Positions 26,239 to 32,926 of a stretch of DNA of 64,000 bases are shown here, one piece after another. Under the pieces are notes generated by a model. It was not told the origin of the DNA. It saw only the letters and a program-made list of their open reading frames with translations, and ran no database searches. Every line of letters begins with the position of its first letter. Positions within the stretch are counted from its first letter, which is position 1. The stretch is from Bradyrhizobium ottawaense (GTDB lineage: Bacteria > Pseudomonadota > Alphaproteobacteria > Rhizobiales > Xanthobacteraceae), in NCBI RefSeq assembly GCF_900099825.1, contig NZ_LT629693.1:4785001-4849000 (forward strand), read 5' to 3'. The position numbers and the translations under genes were made by a program.

Positions 26239-26933
26239 CTCGAACGGTCGCTGCACAGAAAGAATACCGCTTCCGCCAGCTCCTCTTCGAGGCCGTAGCG
26301 GTTGAGCGGAATGGCGTCGTGATAGTCGGCGCGGATTTCCGGCGTGTGCACCGCTTTGGCCATCGCGGTTTCGACCGGGCCGGGCGCCACGGCATTGACG
26401 CGAATGCCGAGCGAGGCCAGTTCGACCGCGAGCTGTTTTGTCAGATGCGCGAGGCCGGCTTTGCTGGTGCCGTAGGCCGAGCGCAGCGTGGAAGCGCGCA
26501 CCGCGGAAATGGAAGTAATGTTCACGATGGCGCCGCCGCCGTGCTCGCGCATCAAGGGTGCGGCCGCCTTGGTGCACAGGAACGGCCCGGTGAGGTTGAC
26601 TTCCAGCACCCGGCTCCAGTCCTCGTCCGAGGTCTCGAGCAGCGGTGCGAATACCGCGACCCCGGCATTGTTGACCAGCGCGTCGAGCCGCCCGAACCGC
26701 CGTTCGATCCCGGCGATGGCGGCCGCCACCGCCTTTGCAATGGAGACGTCGCAATGCAGCGCCAGTGTGTTTTCAGGATCGGCGAGACCGGCGACCGCGC
26801 GATCCAGCAATTCGCCTTCGATATCCAATAGCGCCACGCGCCAGCCGTCAGCCAGAAACCGTTTCGCCGTCGCCAGTCCAATGCCGCGCGCGGCGCCGGT
26901 AACGAGTGCGACTTTTTGCGGGGAGGTGGCCAT
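26145..26933 (-). CDS. Short-chain dehydrogenase/reductase
   Basis: A 262-residue classical SDR. The cofactor motif is VTGAARGIGLATAKRF, then NNAGVAVFAPL, with catalytic Ser in NITSISAVRA, YxxxK in YGTSKAG and VNAVAPGPVETAM. It is a cytoplasmic NAD(P)H oxidoreductase with an unassigned substrate. The ATG at 26933 is preferred because it starts the fold immediately; the upstream extension to 27014 looks non-coding. The 3' end overlaps cobC. Confidence 0.9.
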   Translation of the reverse strand: MATSPQKVALVTGAARGIGLATAKRFLADGWRVALLDIEGELLDRAVAGLADPENTLALHCDVSIAKAVAAAIAGIERRFGRLDALVNNAGVAVFAPLLETSDEDWSRVLEVNLTGPFLCTKAAAPLMREHGGGAIVNITSISAVRASTLRSAYGTSKAGLAHLTKQLAVELASLGIRVNAVAPGPVETAMAKAVHTPEIRADYHDAIPLNRYGLEEELAEAVFFLCSDRSSYITGQVLAVDGGFDAAGIGLPTLRGERRNG

Positions 26934-27092
26934 GGGGATCCGTTCGCGAAAGGTGAGGTTTCGCGACCCTATAGCCCATGCCCCGCGCCGAGTCCCGGCA
27001 ACCGTGGCGCACATCTCCCCGGCCCGGGCCGCGCCGTGCGGCGACCCCGGGGGCAGAGGCGCCAGGCGCCCCGCTTACGATTCAACGATGGT

Positions 27093-27383
27093 TCAAGCGG
27101 TCTTGTTCTTGAGGGCGCCGACGATTGCGGTGAGAACCGCACCCGCAACGCCGCCACCGGCGACCTGGCCGACAATGCTGCCGATATCCGGCGTCGAAGC
27201 CGAATTGGCGAGCAGCGGAATCAGCATGCCGAGGATCTGGCCTCCGGCGCCGCCGCCGATGGCGCCCGCGACCGTGTTTCCGAGTGTACCGAGATCGATA
27301 TTCTTGGCCGCCCCCGCAGCGACGTTTCCACCGATGGCGCCGCTGACGATCTGGATCAGCAGGTTGATGAGTAATCCCGACAT
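27093..27383 (-). CDS. Small Gly/Ala-rich hydrophobic protein
   Basis: A 96-residue protein (MSGLLINLLIQIVSGAIGGNV) with repeated Gly-rich turns (GAIGGGAGGQILGMLIPLL, GQVAGGGVAGAVLTAIVGAL). It is probably membrane-associated or self-assembling. No known domain. It is isolated on the minus strand. Confidence 0.7.
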   Translation of the reverse strand: MSGLLINLLIQIVSGAIGGNVAAGAAKNIDLGTLGNTVAGAIGGGAGGQILGMLIPLLANSASTPDIGSIVGQVAGGGVAGAVLTAIVGALKNKTA

Positions 27384-27589
27384 GACGCGATGCTCCCCTA
27401 GTCCGGAGAATCAGTTTCAGCGTGTGCGGTGCCGGACTATCGCCGCAGGGTAGAGCTTAGGCGCTGGAACGCCAAAGGTCATGCTGCGTGCGTGAAGGAT
27501 TGCGACGAAATATGCGTTTCTACCCGGTGATGTTGCCGATCGGTTCGACGATCCCGCCCATTACCTGCGCCGCGTCGCGGTTCTAATAA

Positions 27590-28084
27590 CTATTTTCGAT
27601 TCACGACGCTCAAATACGCCGCCTGCAACCGCTCGCCCACCGAAGGTCCTCGCTTCCGCCTGACGGCGCCGAGATGGATCTCGCGCAATTCGTCCATGAA
27701 CTCGGCCCACATTTTCGGTCCGCCCTCGCTCAGGAGTCGGGCGCGGATGCCGAGCTCCTCGCTGACGGGAAGATACTTGTAACCCCACGCCGACATCTGC
27801 GCGAGAACCGGCAGCAGTTCGATGCCCTGTTCGGTCAGCGAATAGATTCCCTTCTGCTTGTGGGTGGGGTCGCCGTCGCGGGTGATGATGCCTTGCTCGA
27901 GCAGCGTCTTCAGCCGGTCGGCGAGGATGTTGGAGGAGATGCCCTCATCGGACTTGGTCAGCAACTCGCGAAAATGCCGCCGGTTGCCGAACATCATGTC
28001 GCGGATGATGAGCAGGCTCCATTTGTCGCCGACCACTTCCAGCGTGAGGTTGATCGGGCAGCCGGAGCGCTGGGCGTCGGTCAT
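27590..28084 (-). CDS. HxlR-family winged-helix regulator
   Basis: A 164-residue protein with the HxlR pattern: CPINLTLEVVGDKWSLLIIRDMMFGNRRHFRELL, GISSNILADRLKTLLEQGIITR and YSLTEQGIELLPVL. Such regulators respond to quinones, aldehydes or other electrophiles, often via the N-terminal Cys (present in SGCPINL). It is divergent from a GST-SnoaL operon, its likely target along with itself. Confidence 0.92.
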   Translation of the reverse strand: MTDAQRSGCPINLTLEVVGDKWSLLIIRDMMFGNRRHFRELLTKSDEGISSNILADRLKTLLEQGIITRDGDPTHKQKGIYSLTEQGIELLPVLAQMSAWGYKYLPVSEELGIRARLLSEGGPKMWAEFMDELREIHLGAVRRKRGPSVGERLQAAYLSVVNRK

Positions 28085-28125
28085 GGCGTGGTCTCGCGGC
28101 AGGCGGCGCCGTCAAAAAAACTGCT

Positions 28126-28137
28126 TGCAATATTGCA
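28126..28137. promoter_or_regulatory. Palindrome in the hxlR-gst intergenic region
   Basis: TGCAATATTGCA is a perfect 12-bp palindrome 41 bp upstream of the HxlR gene; a related GTTGCAAAACGCAA lies nearby. It is a candidate HxlR operator by position only. Confidence 0.4.
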
Positions 28138-28228
28138 CCGGTTTGGCCAGAGTACAACCAGTTGCAAAACGCAATCGGTTTGACGAAGCTGATCGGCGCG
28201 CCGGCTGCGAAATAATTCGCGTGATCCA

Positions 28229-28255
28229 TGTCGGCGGACCTCAACACGGTTCGTC
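28229..28255 (+). promoter_or_regulatory. ECF42-type promoter 4
   Basis: TGTCGG at 28229-28234, a 17-base spacer and CGTC at 28252-28255. It lies 23 bases before the GST start codon. An in-frame ATG at 28228 falls on the -35 element, which argues against that ATG being used. Confidence 0.72.
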
Positions 28256-28278
28256 TTGCCTCTATACCGGGAGTTTCC

Positions 28279-28932
28279 ATGTCGCTGACGCTGCATTTCC
28301 ACCCCTTGTCGTCGTTCTGCTGGAAGGCGCTGATCGCGCTGTACGAGAACGACATTCCGTTCACGCCGAATTCGGTCAATCTCGGCGATCCGGTCGAGCG
28401 CGCGGCGCTGCTCAAGCTGTGGCCTGTCGGCAAGTTCCCGGTGCTGCGCGACGACGCACGCGGCGAGACCGTGCCGGAGTCCAGCATCATCATCGAATAT
28501 CTCGACCGCCACTATCGCGGCCCAACCAGGTTCATTCCCGACGACGTTCACAGCGCATGGCAGACGCGGCTGCGCGACCGGTTCTATGATCTCTATGTCC
28601 ATCTGCCGATGCAGAAGATCATGGGCGACCGGCTGCGGCCGGACGGCAACAAGGATCCTCACGGCGTCGCGGAGGCGCGCGCCCAGTTGCGGACATCGTA
28701 TGCGATGATCGAGCACCAGATGGCCCGTGGCGGCTGGGCGATGGGCGGCGAATTCGGCCTTGCCGATTGCGCCGCGTTGCCGCCGCTGTTCTACGGCAAC
28801 ATGGTCGAGCCGTTCGGCGCAGCCCACGGCCGTGTGAGCGCGTATCTCGAGCGCCTGAAGGCGCGCCCTTCGGTCGCCCGCGTGCTGAAGGAGGCCGAGC
28901 CTTACTTCCACATGGTGCCGAAGGAGCGCTAG
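28279..28932 (+). CDS. Glutathione S-transferase
   Basis: A 217-residue GST. The N-terminal thioredoxin domain is LHFHPLSSFCWKALIALYEN with LWPVGKFPVLRDD and PESSIIIEYLDRHY; the C-terminal domain has GEFGLADCAALPPLF. The SSFCWK segment places Ser/Cys where GSH is activated. The start at 28279 is chosen because the upstream in-frame ATG overlaps the promoter. It abuts the SnoaL gene with no gap, forming a two-gene operon. Confidence 0.9.
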   Translation: MSLTLHFHPLSSFCWKALIALYENDIPFTPNSVNLGDPVERAALLKLWPVGKFPVLRDDARGETVPESSIIIEYLDRHYRGPTRFIPDDVHSAWQTRLRDRFYDLYVHLPMQKIMGDRLRPDGNKDPHGVAEARAQLRTSYAMIEHQMARGGWAMGGEFGLADCAALPPLFYGNMVEPFGAAHGRVSAYLERLKARPSVARVLKEAEPYFHMVPKER

Positions 28933-29304
28933 ATGGATCAGGCCAACCGGGCGGATACCATCCGCGCCATCTTTGCGGCCTATCTGTCCAGCAACCGCAA
29001 GCTGCTCGAAGACGCGCTCAGCGACGATTTCCGCTTCACCAGCCCGTATGACGACAACATCGACAAACCGGGTTATTTCGAGCGGTGCTGGAAGAACAGC
29101 GACTGGATCGAGCGGCATGAGCTGGAGCGCATTTTCGTGGAAGGCGACGAGGCCTTCGTGACGTATCTTTGCGTGGCCAGAGGCGGCAAGCGCTTTCGCA
29201 ACACCGAGTTCTTCGCCTTCGATGGCGACAAGGTGAAACGCATCGACGTCTATTTCGGCGCGACTTACGAAAACGGCCTCTTCGTCAGGCAGAGCGAAAG
29301 CTGA
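28933..29304 (+). CDS. SnoaL-like NTF2-fold protein
   Basis: A 123-residue protein (IRAIFAAYLSSNRKLLEDALSDDFRFTSPYDD, FFAFDGDKVKRIDVYFG) of the SnoaL-like fold. The ligand or reaction is unknown. Its ATG directly follows the GST stop codon, so the two are probably made together under the ECF42-type promoter. Confidence 0.88.
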   Translation: MDQANRADTIRAIFAAYLSSNRKLLEDALSDDFRFTSPYDDNIDKPGYFERCWKNSDWIERHELERIFVEGDEAFVTYLCVARGGKRFRNTEFFAFDGDKVKRIDVYFGATYENGLFVRQSES

Positions 29305-29320
29305 TTTGCGATGGCTGCGG

Positions 29321-29581
29321 TCAGCAGTGGCGACAAATCGCGAGCTTGCGATCGAACTCTTCCTCGTTTCTGATAAAGGCATCCTGCCTGGCTTCGGTCG
29401 GAACATCGCTGGCACGGGGTTGGCGATGCCCGGTCGGCGCCGGCCATGGTTTGACGCCGGCGTCGATCGGCAGATTTGCCGGAGGACGCGGTGTGGCGAT
29501 CTCCGCCCGTGCTGCGGCGATGGGAGCGGCGAGTATTGTCGCGGCGAGGCCGAGGACTTTCAGGTGTGATGAGAACGGCAT
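29321..29581 (-). CDS. Small secreted protein
   Basis: An 86-residue protein with a signal peptide (LKVLGLAATILAAPIAAARAE). The Pro-rich mature part ends RNEEEFDRKLAICRHC with a CxxC-like pair. GGAG lies 9 bases before ATG 29581; a longer start at 29641 is less likely. Function unknown. It is transcribed toward the SnoaL gene. Confidence 0.65.
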   Translation of the reverse strand: MPFSSHLKVLGLAATILAAPIAAARAEIATPRPPANLPIDAGVKPWPAPTGHRQPRASDVPTEARQDAFIRNEEEFDRKLAICRHC

Positions 29582-29710
29582 GGCAACTGGCTCCGTTGTG
29601 ACCATGCATTGCCTATCGTCGCCGGGTCCGCGATATTCCAATGCGCGCTGGCCGGATTTCCGGAGGCCGCCGATTCGTCGGCAATGACTTCCAAAATAAT
29701 TCTCAGGCCA

Positions 29711-29737
29711 TGTCGGCGCCGCAAAACCCCGTTCGTC
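29711..29737 (+). promoter_or_regulatory. ECF42-type promoter 5
   Basis: TGTCGG at 29711-29716, a 17-base spacer and CGTC at 29734-29737, followed by TAGTTGACGAG as in promoter 3. It is 56 bases before the first of two YCII genes. Confidence 0.75.
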
Positions 29738-29793
29738 TAGTTGACGAGCGCCGATGTGATACGGCCTGATGAGACCTCAAACGGAGCGTGACG

Positions 29794-30210
29794 ATGCGAT
29801 TTATGGTGATTGTGAAAGCCAGCAGGGATTCCGAGGCCGGCGTGATGCCCAGCACGGAATTGTTGACCGCGATGGGCAAGTTCAACGAGGAGATGGTCAA
29901 GGCCGGCATCATGGAGGCCGGCGAGGGCCTGCATCCGACCTCGAAGGGCGCGCGGATCAAATATTCGGGAGGGCAGGGCACTGCGACAAATGGTCCGTTC
30001 GCGCTGAGCGGCGACCTCATCGCCGGCTTCTGGCTGATCAAGACCAAGTCGCTGGACGAAGCGATCGCCTGGATGAAGCGCGCGCCGTTCGGCGGCGGCG
30101 ACGAGATCGAGATTCGCCAGGTGTTTTCCGCCGAGGACTTTGGCGAAGCCCTGACCCCCGAATTGCGCGAGCAGGAAGAACGCCTGCGGGCGCAGGCGGC
30201 AAAGAAATAA
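29794..30210 (+). CDS. YCII-family protein (NGPF variant)
   Basis: A 138-residue protein (MRFMVIVKASRDSEAG, KARIMEAGEGLHP-like region, TNGPFALSGDLIAGFWLIKTKS). It has Asn instead of Asp in the DGPF motif. The tail is charged and helical. GGAG is 7 bases before the ATG at 29794. It is the first gene after ECF42-type promoter 5. Confidence 0.9.
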   Translation: MRFMVIVKASRDSEAGVMPSTELLTAMGKFNEEMVKAGIMEAGEGLHPTSKGARIKYSGGQGTATNGPFALSGDLIAGFWLIKTKSLDEAIAWMKRAPFGGGDEIEIRQVFSAEDFGEALTPELREQEERLRAQAAKK

Positions 30211-30220
30211 TTCTCTCCGC

Positions 30221-30261
30221 GTCATTCCGGGTCTGGTCCTTCGGACCATCCCGGAATGACG
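30221..30261. repeat. Hairpin between the two YCII genes
   Basis: GTCATTCCGGGTCTGGTCC and GGACCATCCCGGAATGAC pair around TTCG. It may stabilise or partly terminate the transcript between the two genes, and also matches the style of genomic repeats. Confidence 0.65.
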
Positions 30262-30284
30262 GTAATCATCAAGGACACCCCACC

Positions 30285-30704
30285 ATGCGATTCATGATGC
30301 TGATGATCCCCCTCGGCTACGAGACCGCGCCGCCGGACGTACAGCTCGATCCCGAGCGGATGACGGCGATGATGAAATACAACGAGGCCCTGAAGGACGC
30401 CGGTGTGCTGATCACGCTCGACGGCTTGCACCCGCCGTCGATGGGCGCGCGGGTCTCCTTTGCATCAGGTAAACCTGTCGTGACCGACGGTCCGTTTACC
30501 GAGGCCAAGGAAGTGCTCGGCGGTTACTGGATGATCGACGTTGCCTCCCGCGAGGCCGCGATCGCCTGGGCCAGCCAATGTCCGGCCTCGGCGAACGAGA
30601 TCATCGAAATCCGCCAGGTGCACGAGATGTCTGATTACTCGGAAGAGTTTCAGCAGGCCGCCGGCGGATTCGAGGATCTGCCGGGCAGGGCAAGGCTTCG
30701 GTAA
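30285..30704 (+). CDS. YCII/DGPF-domain protein
   Basis: A 139-residue protein (MRFMMLMIPLGYETAPPD, GLHPPSMGARVSFASGKPVVTDGPFTEAKEVLGGYWMID) with an intact DGPF motif. It is paralogous to the gene just upstream and to that at 19757. No separate ECF42-type promoter is seen, so it is likely transcribed from promoter 5. Confidence 0.9.
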   Translation: MRFMMLMIPLGYETAPPDVQLDPERMTAMMKYNEALKDAGVLITLDGLHPPSMGARVSFASGKPVVTDGPFTEAKEVLGGYWMIDVASREAAIAWASQCPASANEIIEIRQVHEMSDYSEEFQQAAGGFEDLPGRARLR

Positions 30705-30773
30705 TCCTTAAAGGTTCCGTTAATCTTTCTGAACACCGGAGGAACGGTTCAAAAACCGTAGCGTTTTCGGCCG

Positions 30774-30800
30774 GCTCATGTAAAAGCCTTTCACATGAGC
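30774..30800. promoter_or_regulatory. Palindrome over the TetR start codon
   Basis: GCTCATGT and ACATGAGC are perfect inverted arms 11 bp apart; the second arm contains the ATG of the TetR gene. The position suits autorepression. Confidence 0.5.
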
Positions 30801-31520
30801 TGGCGCAAGGAAGAGCGCCGCGCCGAGCGCGGCTACCATCACGGCAATCTGAAAGAGGCGTTGCTGCAGGCAGCCCTTGGCCTGATCGCCGAAAAAGGCG
30901 CGGCCGGTTTCACCTTCGCCGACGCCGCCCGCATGGCCGGCGTGAGCCCGGCAGCGCCCTACCGGCACTTCCGTGATCGCGAGGAATTGCTGTCCTCGAT
31001 TGCCCAGCGCGGCTTCGAGCAGTTCGAGGCATTGCTGACGCAGGCCTGGGACGACGGCCGCCCCGACACGGTCACGGCGTTCGAACGGGTCGGCAAGGCC
31101 TATCTGGCGTTCGCCCGCAATGAGCCCGCGTTCTATTCGGCGATGTTCGAATCCGGGCTCCCGGTCGATGCAAACCCCACCTTGATGGCCGCCAGCGAGC
31201 GCGCTTTCGGCATTATCCGCGCCGCAGCCGAGCGGTTGGCCGCGCTGGCGCCACCCGGCACGCCACGTCCGCCGGCGATGATGATGGCGCTGCACATCTG
31301 GTCGATGTCGCACGGCGTGGCGTCGCTGTTCGGCCGCGGCGACGCAGCGCGGCGCAAATTGCCGATGTCCGCGGAAGATCTGCTGGAAGCCGAAGTGCTG
31401 ATCTATCTGCGCGGTCTCGGTTTCCCGACCGACCGCCGGCCTGAGGCCGCGAAAGCGGACCCAAAACCGTCTGGTCCGCCGCCGGTGCCGCCGTCAGGTC
31501 CCTGGGGCACCCCAAAATAA
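30795..31520 (+). CDS. TetR-family regulator with WHG-type ligand domain
   Basis: A 241-residue protein. The start RRAERGYHHGNLKEALLQAALGLI and HTH FTFADAARMAGVSPAAPYRHFRDREELL are typical of the subgroup that carries the WHG domain (here MALHIWSMSHGVASLFG). A Pro-rich tail ends the protein. It may repress itself through the palindrome overlapping its start and may control the DUF2852 gene downstream. Confidence 0.9.
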   Translation: MSWRKEERRAERGYHHGNLKEALLQAALGLIAEKGAAGFTFADAARMAGVSPAAPYRHFRDREELLSSIAQRGFEQFEALLTQAWDDGRPDTVTAFERVGKAYLAFARNEPAFYSAMFESGLPVDANPTLMAASERAFGIIRAAAERLAALAPPGTPRPPAMMMALHIWSMSHGVASLFGRGDAARRKLPMSAEDLLEAEVLIYLRGLGFPTDRRPEAAKADPKPSGPPPVPPSGPWGTPK

Positions 31521-31573
31521 TTTGGCGGGCGCGGTTTGCGCCCGGCTTGACAAAATCGCGGGATGGTTTAGGT

Positions 31574-31592
31574 ATGTAAATGTTATTTACAT
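31574..31592. promoter_or_regulatory. Perfect 19-bp palindrome ahead of the DUF2852 gene
   Basis: ATGTAAAT-GTT-ATTTACAT has 8-bp perfect arms and lies 33 bp before the DUF2852 start, in an A/T-rich patch. It looks like an operator for a dimeric regulator, possibly the adjacent TetR protein, though its sequence differs from the palindrome at 30774. Confidence 0.55.
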
Positions 31593-31625
31593 TCACAACG
31601 GCGTGAAGCCGTCATGGAGAGGGAA

Positions 31626-32108
31626 ATGGCCTACACCGCAGATGTCAATCGATGGCGCGGCCCGACAGAAGAGCCCAACCGCCCGCATATGCTTGATAGC
31701 CCCTGGCATCCCGGCTGGATCGCCGTGACCATCCTCGGCTTCATCATCTGGTGGCCGATCGGACTTGCCCTTCTCTTTTTCACACTAGGGAGCAGAAAAA
31801 TGGGTTGCTGGAGTCACCAGGATCGCTGGGCGAACAAGATGGAGCGGATGCAGTACAAGATGGAGCGGATGCGCGGTCGCATGGAACGCCGTGGCTTCGG
31901 CTTCGGCGGCTTCGGTCCCGCCTCCAGCGGTAACCGCGCCTTCGACGAGTACCGCACCGAAACGCTGCGGCGTCTCGAGGAGGAGCAGGTCGAGTTCCGC
32001 GACTTCCTCGATCGCCTGCGCCACGCCAAGGACAAGGAAGAGTTCGACCAGTTCATGGCGCAGCACAAGACGCGTCCGACCCCGCCGAACGACCAGCCGC
32101 AGAGCTGA
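31626..32108 (+). CDS. DUF2852 family membrane protein
   Basis: A 160-residue protein: short leader, one membrane helix (WIAVTILGFIIWWPIGLALLFF), then a basic, Met/Arg-rich stretch (MERMQYKMERMRGRMERRG) and a coiled coil (TETLRRLEEEQVEFRDFLDRLR). This is the DUF2852 architecture, of unknown function. GGAGAGG upstream favours ATG 31626; ATG 31614 is in frame. Confidence 0.85.
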   Translation: MAYTADVNRWRGPTEEPNRPHMLDSPWHPGWIAVTILGFIIWWPIGLALLFFTLGSRKMGCWSHQDRWANKMERMQYKMERMRGRMERRGFGFGGFGPASSGNRAFDEYRTETLRRLEEEQVEFRDFLDRLRHAKDKEEFDQFMAQHKTRPTPPNDQPQS

Positions 32109-32131
32109 GGCTCTCACCTGGGGTCTCCATA

Positions 32132-32181
32132 GCGTTTTCGAGCGAAGTGGACACCGGTTCGCGTAAAGAAAACGCGTCAAA
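32132..32181. repeat. Short dispersed inverted repeat in a gene-poor gap
   Basis: AGCGTTTTCGAGCGAAGTGG and AAAGAAAACGC give a GCGTTTTC/GAAAACGC inversion, a motif I associate with many Bradyrhizobium intergenic regions. The remaining gap 32109-32627 holds CCGCCCGTTTGCG with CGCAAGCGGGCGG-like symmetry at about 32238-32266 and no convincing gene. Confidence 0.5.
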
Positions 32182-32627
32182 CTAAAAGACTTCAGCCCTC
32201 AGGCGATGTGCCCCCATAGAACCTGATGGCAACGAGCCGCCCGTTTGCGAACAGCAAGCGGGCGGTTTGGTTTTGGGCAGGCTTTGCGCGAGCGCCGCCG
32301 TGGGCAGGGCGGTTATTCCCAGCTGCCGAACCTTCGCGCGAACGTCGACGATTCGATTGAGCCGAAAGATTTCCTGATCGACGGGAACTTTCCAGCGTTT
32401 CGGAGACTATGTTCCATACGCGTTAGTGCTCGACGGGCCCCAGGTAGGCGAGGTTCAGCTCAGCGAGCAGCGTAGAAGAGTAAAGCCCTCCTTCTTCCAC
32501 TCCGCACACCTTGCATCCACGCATCGCTTCCGCCGCCGCCCGTCTCCGCAGGGGCGTCGACGCCGGCCGGGTCATCCGGCCGGTGGCGCTGTCGCATAGG
32601 CGCATATCATCCATCAGGATCAACATC

Positions 32628-32867
32628 ATGATTACGCAAATACACGTCCCAACGATATCAAATGCCGGACCCAAATTGTCCGTCGGACGATGGTTCAAAC
32701 GGGTGGGTGATCCCGTCACCGTCCAGGAGCCGCTGGTTGAAATAGAAACCGACAATGTCACCCACGAGATCCACGCTCCCGTCACCGGCGTGCTGTCGCA
32801 AATTTCAGTGAAGGCCGGCGCGTCGGTTGAATGCGGAATGGTGCTGGGAAACATCAGCCTGTTCTGA
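32628..32867 (+). CDS. Lipoyl/biotinyl-like domain lacking the modifiable lysine
   Basis: A 79-residue protein with the complete lipoyl-domain hammerhead: ITQIHVPTISNAGPKLSVGRW, GDPVTVQEPLVEIETDNVTHEI and APVTGVLSQISVKAGASVECG. In lipoyl domains the turn reads ETDK with Lys modified; here the residue is Asn43 (AAT). Lipoylation or biotinylation at the normal site is therefore not possible. It lies 59 bp upstream of aspT and is probably in the same operon. Confidence 0.8.
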   Translation: MITQIHVPTISNAGPKLSVGRWFKRVGDPVTVQEPLVEIETDNVTHEIHAPVTGVLSQISVKAGASVECGMVLGNISLF

Positions 32868-32926
32868 TCGCGCTCGACCCGGGCGCCCCGACTCCCATTC
32901 CTGCCTGTCGATTTTGAAAGAATCTC

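Noticed and set aside
30221..30261. Simple terminator ending promoter-5 transcription
   Set aside because: The hairpin has no T-run and matches genomic repeat style, so I did not call it a terminator.
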